Source: Bacteroidales bacterium UBA3810
GTDB lineage: Bacteria > Bacteroidota > Bacteroidia > Bacteroidales > Paludibacteraceae
Length of the DNA: 64,000 nucleotides
Direction of reading: 5' to 3'
Assembly: GCA_002368645.1 (NCBI GenBank)
Contig: DFEE01000006.1
Coordinates: forward strand, 124,001 to 188,000
Shown here: piece by piece, positions 16,183 through 23,287 of the stretch
Position numbering within the stretch: position 1 is the first letter of the stretch
Layout: every line of letters begins with the position of its first letter
Translations under genes and position numbers: made by a program
The notes under the pieces: model-generated
The model's input: the letters and a program-made list of their open reading frames with translations, nothing else
What the model was told of the DNA's origin: nothing
The model's database searches: none

Positions 16183-18152
16183 TACATTGTTACTTTTATT
16201 GCTATTCGTATGCCGTTACGTTCCCACGGACCTAAACCTTCTATATGTGTTAAACGCCGGACATATTCTACTCTCAAGAACTTGAAGATGTTCTCAATTC
16301 CGACAGTCATCTCCATATAAGGTAGCATATTATGCGTTGTTTCTCCACTATTATAACTTGATAACAAATGGTAACTTATAATACCCCGTAGCCGTAGTCG
16401 TTTGATTCCCGGCAGGAGGTTATAAAACCAGCCTTCCCCGTAATAAGCGAAGTGCCCGCCGACATATCGGTCACCGATAAACTCGTTAGGCCGAATCAGT
16501 TGGAATGCCTTTGGGTCTCCAATAAGCGAGTTGTTGCGGGTGGGGTAGAATAGTTTGGTCAAGACCTCTCTTCCTGCCGGCATATAACCAATCTCTATAT
16601 CTGCATCCACATGCCCGAAACCCGATAACCAAAATCGCTTTGATGCAGAAAGTTTAATTTTGTCATAGAACACCTTATCTTCCGGTATGTATCCCATCTC
16701 ATTGCTTAAACGCAAGATAGGTGCGTCTTTGCATAGATTAAAGAGCGATTCACGCCCTCGACGGTTATTATACACATGTCCTCCCGGCGTATATCGTAAC
16801 TCTGCCGTCCAGCCGTAATCGTGGTAGTAGTTTTTCCCGAGCCAATCACCGTTTGAGGCGTAGTTGGCGGCATCAATATGGGTCAATAATGACAAGCCGT
16901 TGTGCCATTCTTTCTCGTACTGTAACTGAATGCGCGCGACATACAACATCCGCTGATAGCTGTAGTCGAATCGTATAGAGTTCCAGATATTGTCCCGCTC
17001 AATTACACGGTAACTCTGTCCGAGTTCCTCCAGGTCATATCCGGCGCTAAGCCTCAGATAATGGCGATTATTCTGATACGGATGTCGCTCATGCTCCGTA
17101 AAGGAGTATAGGACAGATGCAGCACCTTTAGGGCGGTTGTCCTTAAAGCCGTAAGCAAGATAGGCGGAAGCGTACCAATGGCGGCTCAAACTGCTTGTGG
17201 TCATGCCTCCAATACGAATTCTCGCGCCTTCCTGTTGATTATAACTGACCGTACTAAAGATAGGACCAAAATCCCACTTGCTATTATCGCGAATGGCTGC
17301 TGTCGGCAAGTAATCATCTGCCAGTGCGTAATACGCTAAGGCCAGTGACCGCAGGCGTGGTTTCTCCATCAAACGCGGCACAATACTGTCCGCTTCAACT
17401 TGCGGGGCAGTTGTCGGAGCGGTTGCCAGATTGGCTGTAATACTATGCTTCGCTTTGCGCGTCAACGCCAGCTCTATTTCCATCTCATTTTTCCCCGTTA
17501 ACGAATTGGTGCAACGCATCTTACGAATCCAATTCGTATTCGCTGCCGCCGGCATATATAGTGTATATTGCAGCAGCCTGAAGGTAGAGTCTTGCGTTAT
17601 ATACAGATGCCCGCTAAACCCCACTGAACCCGAGTTGAAGGGCACAAAAGCTATATCATAGCACGCTTGTCCATTGATTTCTACCGTATCTAATATATAG
17701 TAGTGGTAGTAACTCAGTGCCATAGTAGAGGACATCGGACTCACCAACCGCATAGAGAGCACATCAATGGAGTTCCGGTAGATGTCAATGGGTTTAAACA
17801 GTTTACGGACATTATCTTGCAGTCCGCCGAGGTCAAAGAGTTTATCGGCACCTACCCACAGGACGAGACTATCATTTTCCCATTGCCGTATCGAGAATAA
17901 TGTCGTGTCGTATTTCAAAGTCAGCGTCTCAAATCTTCTATCTTCATCAGCGTTAACGTTGACTATGGAGTCTTTTGTTTTAATGGCAGCGCGCATCACT
18001 TCTACAGCGGTATTGCCTTTGCGGCGGTAATGCCCGCGATGAGAGGTGATGATGACATCATCCAGTTCATATTCCTGTGTCACGACATCTTGCCCGCATA
18101 CGGGGACAATGAGAGCACTCAACAACAATACTATCCCTAATGAGCGTATCAC
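16182..18152 (-). CDS. DUF5686-family outer-membrane protein, short form
   Basis: 656 residues with a signal peptide (IRSLGIVLLLSALIVPVCGQ). It is a paralog of the 931-residue protein at 28746-31541: shared blocks include ALSYYHYYILDT / AVAYYQYYIMDT, SGHLYITQDSTFRL / TGHLYVINDSSTYKL, KWDFGPIFSTVSYNQQEG / KWDFGPIYSTVSYNRLEG, and the C-terminal LPYMEMTVGIENIFKFLRVE. It lacks the carboxypeptidase-like regulatory domain at the N-terminus of its paralog and most of the central insert. The C-terminal half is a predicted beta-barrel. Function unknown. It overlaps the CNNM-type gene by 4 bases. Confidence 0.87.
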   Translation of the reverse strand: MIRSLGIVLLLSALIVPVCGQDVVTQEYELDDVIITSHRGHYRRKGNTAVEVMRAAIKTKDSIVNVNADEDRRFETLTLKYDTTLFSIRQWENDSLVLWVGADKLFDLGGLQDNVRKLFKPIDIYRNSIDVLSMRLVSPMSSTMALSYYHYYILDTVEINGQACYDIAFVPFNSGSVGFSGHLYITQDSTFRLLQYTLYMPAAANTNWIRKMRCTNSLTGKNEMEIELALTRKAKHSITANLATAPTTAPQVEADSIVPRLMEKPRLRSLALAYYALADDYLPTAAIRDNSKWDFGPIFSTVSYNQQEGARIRIGGMTTSSLSRHWYASAYLAYGFKDNRPKGAASVLYSFTEHERHPYQNNRHYLRLSAGYDLEELGQSYRVIERDNIWNSIRFDYSYQRMLYVARIQLQYEKEWHNGLSLLTHIDAANYASNGDWLGKNYYHDYGWTAELRYTPGGHVYNNRRGRESLFNLCKDAPILRLSNEMGYIPEDKVFYDKIKLSASKRFWLSGFGHVDADIEIGYMPAGREVLTKLFYPTRNNSLIGDPKAFQLIRPNEFIGDRYVGGHFAYYGEGWFYNLLPGIKRLRLRGIISYHLLSSYNSGETTHNMLPYMEMTVGIENIFKFLRVEYVRRLTHIEGLGPWERNGIRIAIKVTM

Positions 18153-19189
18153 TTGGCCCGTTTTTGTTTCTGCTTCTGTTTCTGCCAGCGTTCTTTGGCG
18201 TAAGCTTGCAAATCTGCTACCGCATCATGCTCGTCCACGATTTCTAATCCGAAAATGGTCTCGATGATGTCCTCCATCGTCAATATGCCCTGAAAAGCAC
18301 CATATTCGTCTAAGATAACGGCTATCTTGCTGCGCTCTTTAATCATCTGGTCAAAGATATCCCCCACTGAACTTTCCTCATTAAACATCGGAACGGGACG
18401 CTTGATATCTCCTAAGGTTCTGTTGAAATTATCTTCCGCGAGGTCTTCTAAGGCATCATCGCGCAATATATACCCCGTGATATAGTCCGGAGATTCGGCA
18501 TAGACCGGTATGCGCGAAAACACATCATATCGGTCATCATCATAGTACTCCTTAAGGGTCATGCTTTCCGGCGCGATGGATGCTACTACACGGGGTGTCA
18601 TAACATCATACGCTTTTACATCATCAAGGTGAAGGACATTCGAGATGATGCGGTTTTCGTCTTTCTCGATAACTCCTTCCTCTTCCCCTAAATCCGCCAT
18701 GGTTTCGACCTCTTCACGACTCACGGCCGCTTCGTCATTCTCCGGGAATATCTTCGTCACCCAATGCATTAATAGTACAAACGGATACATCAACACTATG
18801 AGAATCTGTATCATCGTGGCAGCAAACCCCGTTAGATTTCTCCAATAGGTTGTACCGATGGTTTTGGGGATGATTTCACTGAAGATGAGTATTAATAAGG
18901 TTGCGATAGCAGAAACCAGTCCTACCCATTGATTGCCGAACACTACTGCGGCTTGTGCACCGACGCCGGCAGCACCAATTGTGTTTGCTATTGTATTCAG
19001 CGCTAATATGGCACTCAATGGCTGCTCCGTGTCGGTCTTGAAGCGTAGCATTTTCGTAGCCGGAGCATAACCCTCCTCCTCTCGCATAGTCAAGTAACTT
19101 ATGGTCGTGGACATCAGCGTCGCTTCCAATACTGAGCATAAAAACGACACCAACAGGGTTATCCCTAAATAGACGAATAATAATCCCAT
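18149..19189 (-). CDS. CNNM/CorC-type (HlyC family) membrane protein with CBS domains
   Basis: About 346 residues. N-terminal DUF21/CNNM domain with four predicted membrane segments (LLFVYLGITLLVSFLC; around ALNTIANTIGAAGVG; IATLLILIFSEIIPKTIGTT; MIQILIVLMYPFVLLMHWV). Two CBS-type modules follow (VMTPRVVASIAPES, RIPVYAESPDYITGYIL, IAVILDEYGAFQGILTMEDI). The family is linked to Mg2+ homeostasis. The C-terminal transporter-associated domain is largely missing and replaced by a short Lys/Gln-rich tail. I take ATG 19189 (MGLLFVYL) rather than 19249; it overlaps ispH by 25 bases. Confidence 0.88.
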   Translation of the reverse strand: MGLLFVYLGITLLVSFLCSVLEATLMSTTISYLTMREEEGYAPATKMLRFKTDTEQPLSAILALNTIANTIGAAGVGAQAAVVFGNQWVGLVSAIATLLILIFSEIIPKTIGTTYWRNLTGFAATMIQILIVLMYPFVLLMHWVTKIFPENDEAAVSREEVETMADLGEEEGVIEKDENRIISNVLHLDDVKAYDVMTPRVVASIAPESMTLKEYYDDDRYDVFSRIPVYAESPDYITGYILRDDALEDLAEDNFNRTLGDIKRPVPMFNEESSVGDIFDQMIKERSKIAVILDEYGAFQGILTMEDIIETIFGLEIVDEHDAVADLQAYAKERWQKQKQKQKRAK

Positions 19190-20031
19190 AAATATATTTT
19201 TTCTTTTATTTCTTCCATTAACCACCGTGGCGTGGATGTTGCCCCGCATATACCTATGCTTTCGGCGGCATTGCCGGTGCCTTGGTTATGGTGTTCCCAA
19301 AGGACCTTGGCCTCCTCGATTGAACTGACAAAATAACTATGCTTATTGGCTTCAACGACATGTCCGAATAGCACTTTAGCGTTACTGCTCTTCTTGCCAC
19401 CGACAAAAATGATTACATCATGTGTCTTGGCAAAAGCCTGTAATTCACTTACGCGGTTGGACACATTCTTGCATATCGTATTGAACACTTTGACAGGCTG
19501 TAGTGTTGCGGCTATCGCGCGATAGTCCTCTTCACTCATCGTCGTTTGCGAGAAAAGGTATGTCTCTTTGGTTCTATCCACCTTTTGGCAGTCTTCGAGG
19601 TTCTCCACCACGATGGCTTTTCCTTCTGTCTGCCCTTGCAGTCCGATTACTTCAGCGTGCCCCACTTTACCGAATATGACTATCTGCGCTTCGGGGTGGT
19701 TGAGATAGGTCTCACGAATCCGTTTTTGCAGGTGCAACACAATCGGGCAACCGGCATCAATGAGGGTGATGTTATTGCGCTTAGCGGTGAGGTAGGTAGA
19801 AGGCGGTTCGCCATGGGCTCGTAGTAACACACGTCCGCCGTGCATTGCTCCGTATTGGTCATAATCAATGGTCTGCAATCCCAATCGCTCTAATCGCGCT
19901 ACCTCTTGCCCATTATGCACAATATCGCCTAAGCAGCAGAGCGGACCTTTTTCTAACTCTTTCTCCGCTGTCTTAATCGCAGCCGTCACTCCGGCACAAA
20001 AACCACTATGTTCATCTATATCAACAGTCAT
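19165..20031 (-). CDS. ispH: 4-hydroxy-3-methylbut-2-enyl diphosphate reductase
   Basis: 288 residues from MTVDIDEHSGFCAGV; the open frame extends upstream to 20082 but that part overlaps cmk and is not conserved. It is the last enzyme of the MEP isoprenoid pathway, a 4Fe-4S protein. The three cluster cysteines are in HSGFCAGV, IDAGCPIV and NTICKNVS. Other motifs: GDIVHNGQEV, RAHGEPPS, FGKVGHAEVIGL, SQTTMS, SSNAKVLF and GICGATSTPRWLMEE. It overlaps cmk by 11 bases. The porQ-cmk-ispH order is, as I recall, also found in Porphyromonas. Confidence 0.95.
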   Translation of the reverse strand: MTVDIDEHSGFCAGVTAAIKTAEKELEKGPLCCLGDIVHNGQEVARLERLGLQTIDYDQYGAMHGGRVLLRAHGEPPSTYLTAKRNNITLIDAGCPIVLHLQKRIRETYLNHPEAQIVIFGKVGHAEVIGLQGQTEGKAIVVENLEDCQKVDRTKETYLFSQTTMSEEDYRAIAATLQPVKVFNTICKNVSNRVSELQAFAKTHDVIIFVGGKKSSNAKVLFGHVVEANKHSYFVSSIEEAKVLWEHHNQGTGNAAESIGICGATSTPRWLMEEIKEKIYLWDYYSSI

Positions 20032-20656
20032 CGCCTCGAACAATATCCACCATTTTGAACAGCAGTTCGTACTGTTCGTCAAGGCTCATGTAGGAGTTGT
20101 CCAACAGGAAAGCATCTTCTGCTTGCCGTAGCGGGCTTTCAGCACGGTGCGTGTCGCGGTAATCGCGGTCATTGACATCCGCCATCACTTGCTCCATTGT
20201 CATGGATGTATCGCCTTTTTGACGCAACTCACGGTATCGACGAAAAGCACGAACTTCCGGTGTTGCAGTCAGGAAAAGCTTGAACTCCGCTTGAGGAAAT
20301 ACAACTGTACCGATATCGCGACCGTCCATGACGATTCCTTTCTCCTTACCCATCTCGCGCTGTTCTGCCACTAAGAAATCGCGCACCTCTTTTCGGGTAG
20401 ATATCTGCGAGGCTCTATTGCCGACCTCTAATGTCCGTATCAAGCCCTCTACATCTTCGCCGTTCAGGCAGATGTGGTTCTGCTCATTGAAACGGAGGGA
20501 CTGCACCGCTTCACCACGCATCCCGGCTAACGCATATGCACGGTACATCGCGCCCGTGTCTACATAGGTATAGCCTGTATGTGCAGCTAAGGCTTTGGCA
20601 ATCGTGCTTTTCCCGCACGAACTATACCCATCTACTGCTATAATTATTTTTCTCAT
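20021..20656 (-). CDS. cmk: Cytidylate kinase
   Basis: 211 residues, P-loop kinase that phosphorylates CMP and dCMP. P-loop IAVDGYSSCGKSTIAKAL at residues 6-23, YVDTGAMYRAYAL, the CMP-binding VMDGRDIGTVVFP, lid-region RAFRRYRELRQKG, and DRDYRDTHRAESPL. Complete at the usual length, 6 bases downstream of porQ. Confidence 0.96.
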   Translation of the reverse strand: MRKIIIAVDGYSSCGKSTIAKALAAHTGYTYVDTGAMYRAYALAGMRGEAVQSLRFNEQNHICLNGEDVEGLIRTLEVGNRASQISTRKEVRDFLVAEQREMGKEKGIVMDGRDIGTVVFPQAEFKLFLTATPEVRAFRRYRELRQKGDTSMTMEQVMADVNDRDYRDTHRAESPLRQAEDAFLLDNSYMSLDEQYELLFKMVDIVRGDDC

Positions 20657-20662
20657 ACTACT

Positions 20663-21685
20663 TTACTTATTCATCAGTGACGCAATATCCAGGCTCAGTC
20701 CCACTTGGAAGGTGAAGTTCGATTTGGTAAGTTGCGTTACCGCAAAATCGACATGTAATTTTGATATCCGCACACCCGCACCGAGACTGAAACCCGCTAA
20801 CGAGCGTTGGTCAGCCAAATTCATCTCCACGCGGCGTCTATGGTTATAGGACAGGGCTATATAGAACCGTTCCGAGCGCGGCACTACCTCAAGGCTGAAT
20901 ATGGTATGGCTGAATATAAGGTCGCCGACTCCCATCGCAATAGGTTGTTGCATAGACCACCACTGCAAATCATGGAGGGTGAGGCCTAACCGTATCGGGG
21001 CATGCTTAAACTTATAGTTTATGCCCAATTGCAGGTTCAGAGGCAGAATCTCATTTCCGCGTCCGCCTTCGAGGGAGTAGAAGTTCTTTAACTGCCAACC
21101 GATATTATTAAGACTGAGACCTACTTGCAGCGTTGAGTCCGCCATCTGAAAGTGACCGCCTATATCTGCGCCGAGCGCAAAACTGTTGTAACTCTCATAA
21201 AAGGATAGCACGGGTTTGAGTGTCACACCCACCGTAAAGTGAGGACCTAACTGCCGAGCATAAGTCGCATGAATTGCTATATCGCGCGCACCGAAACTGC
21301 CACCAGTCAGATTGCCGTTCTCGTCGGCGTACTTCATTTTACCATAATCGAGATAGTGTACACCTACCATGAAGTAGTTGTTTTCCTTAAAATTATGCCC
21401 ATAGATCGCTGAACCGAACATAGTTCCCTGCATGAGGTATGCGAAATTGAGATTGAGCACCATATGGGTACGCTGCCCCAATAAAGCCGGGTTCGCCATC
21501 GCCATACTGATATCCCCGTCGCGCATGCTCACATTTGTACCTCCAAGTGCAGTCATACGGGCACTGACCGGCAAACTCAAGAAGTTAAATGCACTACTTC
21601 CGCTGCCGACATACTGCGCACGTGCCGGCACTATAAAACCGACACATGAGAGCAATAATACTATCTTTATTATCCGTTTATCCAC
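20663..21685 (-). CDS. porQ: Type IX secretion system protein PorQ
   Basis: 340 residues if translation starts at GTG 21685 (VDKRIIKIVLLLSCVGF then FIVPARAQ, a good signal peptide). The open frame runs to an ATG at 21727, but that ATG lies upstream of the -7 box (21704-21697), so it would not be in the mRNA. The mature part has FNFLSLPVSARMTALGGTNV, the PorV/PorQ-type outer-membrane barrel start, and MAMANPALLG. PorQ is an outer-membrane component associated with the PorU sortase complex. It is the first gene of the ten-gene run down to queE. With the start at 21685 the leader would be only a few bases, which is unusual. Confidence 0.85.
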   Translation of the reverse strand: MDKRIIKIVLLLSCVGFIVPARAQYVGSGSSAFNFLSLPVSARMTALGGTNVSMRDGDISMAMANPALLGQRTHMVLNLNFAYLMQGTMFGSAIYGHNFKENNYFMVGVHYLDYGKMKYADENGNLTGGSFGARDIAIHATYARQLGPHFTVGVTLKPVLSFYESYNSFALGADIGGHFQMADSTLQVGLSLNNIGWQLKNFYSLEGGRGNEILPLNLQLGINYKFKHAPIRLGLTLHDLQWWSMQQPIAMGVGDLIFSHTIFSLEVVPRSERFYIALSYNHRRRVEMNLADQRSLAGFSLGAGVRISKLHVDFAVTQLTKSNFTFQVGLSLDIASLMNK

Positions 21686-21696
21686 AATTTTGCGCA

Positions 21697-21728
21697 CAAA
21701 AGTACAAAAAGATTTGGATATATGCAAA
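21697..21728 (-). promoter_or_regulatory. Promoter of porQ and the downstream run
   Basis: Minus strand: -33 TTTGCATATATCC (21728-21716), 20 bases, -7 TACTTTTG (21704-21697). It is interleaved with the plus-strand promoter 21713-21744; the two -33 boxes form one 16-bp near-palindrome, 21713-21728. Confidence 0.75.
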
Positions 21729-21744
21729 TAAAAGTGTATTTTTG
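21713..21744 (+). promoter_or_regulatory. Promoter of the lipoprotein/radical SAM pair
   Basis: -33 TTTGGATATAT at 21713-21723, 20 bases, -7 TATTTTTG at 21737-21744; the ATG of the lipoprotein follows at 21764. Confidence 0.74.
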
Positions 21745-21763
21745 CGCATAATTCTACAAAACT

Positions 21764-22042
21764 ATGAGAAAAGGGTATTTATTTATTACCTCCTTGCTTG
21801 TAACGTTCATCGGTTTGCTGTTGCCTGCATGCCGTGCTAAGAAGCAAATTCCGCAGAATGAGCCGCGTGATGATGGCGAGCCGGCAGGTGTTGCATCGCC
21901 GGTTGAACCCGGACGCATCCGCGTCCTATATGGTGTGCCGCCGGAGGTTTATCAGCGTATGCACAACAGCGACAGCACTAATAGTGATGACTCTACGCCA
22001 AACAATAGCACTCGAGCTTCAGAGACTTCTTCGTCACGCTGA
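21764..22042 (+). CDS. Small lipoprotein of an rSAM/lipoprotein pair
   Basis: 92 residues with a lipoprotein signal (ITSLLVTFIGLLLPAC, lipid-attached Cys at 23). After a charged stretch there is a short motif RVLYGVPPEVYQRM (about 54-67), then a Ser/Asn/Thr-rich tail. I recall Bacteroidales two-gene systems in which a lipoprotein with a YGxP motif precedes a radical SAM enzyme (TIGR04134 with TIGR04133, as far as I remember); this pair fits. The last 56 bases overlap the start of the radical SAM gene in another frame. The YGVP region may be the modified segment (inference). Confidence 0.82.
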   Translation: MRKGYLFITSLLVTFIGLLLPACRAKKQIPQNEPRDDGEPAGVASPVEPGRIRVLYGVPPEVYQRMHNSDSTNSDDSTPNNSTRASETSSSR

Positions 22043-23129
22043 GGCTCGTCATCCTCATTTGACCCAACTCTTTTGGGAATCCACTCTCTGCTGCAATGCG
22101 CATTGTCTGCACTGTGGCTCTGATTGTAATTCTGCCGTGGTGGCAGATCCGGCGACGCCACGAAGCCATGAAGCTGTGCAACCCATGATGCCGGGACCGC
22201 AGTCAATGCGGGCCGCCGATTTCTTGAAGGTCATTGATGAGGAGATAACGCCGCATGTGGATCCACATAAGACGATGATTATTATCAGCGGCGGCGAGCC
22301 GCTTATGCGTAAGGATTTAGAGTCAGTCGGTCGTGCGTTGTACGAACGTGAGTATCCGTGGGGTATTGTCACCAACGGCATCGCCATGACGCCCAAGCGC
22401 TTTGAGGCGCTATGCCATGCGGGATTGCGTTCTATCTCGGTTAGTTTGGATGGTCTCGAAGATGATCATCTTTGGCTGAGACAACACCCTTTGGCATATG
22501 AGGGCGCAATCCGTACAATTCGCTTGGCTGTGGAGACACATATTACCATGGATGTAATTACCTGTGTAACACCAAGAATATTAGACCGATTGCCGGAGCT
22601 GCACCAACTGCTTATCTCTTTAGGGGTTCCCTCTTGGCGTTTGGTTTCCATTGAGCCGATGGGTAGGGCGGCATCTAATCCAGAGTTACTCCTTTCATCC
22701 GCGCAACTGAAACAACTCATGGATTTCATTACTCACTCCTCCCTTATCAACACGCAGTCACCATTAATTTCCTATGGCTGTTCAGGTTTTCTCGGTGACT
22801 ACGAGGGCAAGGCGCGTGATCATCTTTTCCATTGTGCTGCGGGATTGTCCGTCGCCTCAATCTTAGTCGATGGCTCTATCTCGGCGTGTACTTCTATTCG
22901 CGGCAAGTATTATCAGGGCAATATCTACCGCGATAAGTTCTGGGACGTCTGGCAGAACCGATTTGAACTCTACCGCAATCGCGATTGGATGCGCCGTTTG
23001 GAACCGTGTAAGGGCTGTAAGGTTTGGCGCTACTGTGAGGGAGACGGCATGCATTTGCGGCAGCCTGACGGACACCTCCTCCGATGTCAATATAACCAAC
23101 TATCTGCTTTTAGCGAGGCGGTCTTTTGA
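21987..23129 (+). CDS. Radical SAM/SPASM enzyme of the rSAM/lipoprotein pair
   Basis: 380 residues from ATG 21987; the open frame begins at 21834 but the first 51 codons are an overlap with the lipoprotein gene. The cluster motif CCNAHCLHCGSDC gives CxxxCxxC at residues 36, 40 and 43. IIISGGEPLMRKD is the SAM-binding GGE motif and SISVSLDGLEDDH follows. The C-terminus has SPASM-like cysteines (CSGFLGDYEG, FHCAAG, SACTSIRGKYYQGNIY, LEPCKGCKVWRYCEGDG), which would bind extra 4Fe-4S clusters as in peptide-modifying enzymes. Translation is coupled to the lipoprotein gene, so the lipoprotein is the likely substrate or partner. Confidence 0.87.
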   Translation: MTLRQTIALELQRLLRHAEARHPHLTQLFWESTLCCNAHCLHCGSDCNSAVVADPATPRSHEAVQPMMPGPQSMRAADFLKVIDEEITPHVDPHKTMIIISGGEPLMRKDLESVGRALYEREYPWGIVTNGIAMTPKRFEALCHAGLRSISVSLDGLEDDHLWLRQHPLAYEGAIRTIRLAVETHITMDVITCVTPRILDRLPELHQLLISLGVPSWRLVSIEPMGRAASNPELLLSSAQLKQLMDFITHSSLINTQSPLISYGCSGFLGDYEGKARDHLFHCAAGLSVASILVDGSISACTSIRGKYYQGNIYRDKFWDVWQNRFELYRNRDWMRRLEPCKGCKVWRYCEGDGMHLRQPDGHLLRCQYNQLSAFSEAVF

Positions 23130-23154
23130 CTTTTTACTTTCGACTAATTATATA

Positions 23155-23244
23155 TTAGAAATTTAGCGCTAAACCAATACCATTTCTACCGGATTGCAGA
23201 TTCGGTGTAAGGGTAGGCGCACGCCTTTGCCGGACAATGCACAT
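23155..23244 (-). pseudogene. Possible C-terminal remnant of an outer-membrane protein
   Basis: A 29-codon minus-strand frame ending SGRNGIGLALNF and a stop at 23155. The alternating pattern and terminal Phe look like the last strand of an outer-membrane beta-barrel. Upstream in the same frame there are two stop codons, so nothing longer survives. The evidence is only composition and the terminal pattern; it may be chance. Confidence 0.25.
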
Positions 23245-23287
23245 TCATCATCCGAAAAGGCGCAAAAGGAGAGTTCCGAATGAAACG

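Noticed and set aside
21834..21986. Fusion or frameshift of the lipoprotein and radical SAM genes
   Set aside because: Both genes have intact, different frames and their own plausible starts. A 56-base overlap is enough to explain the long radical SAM frame.
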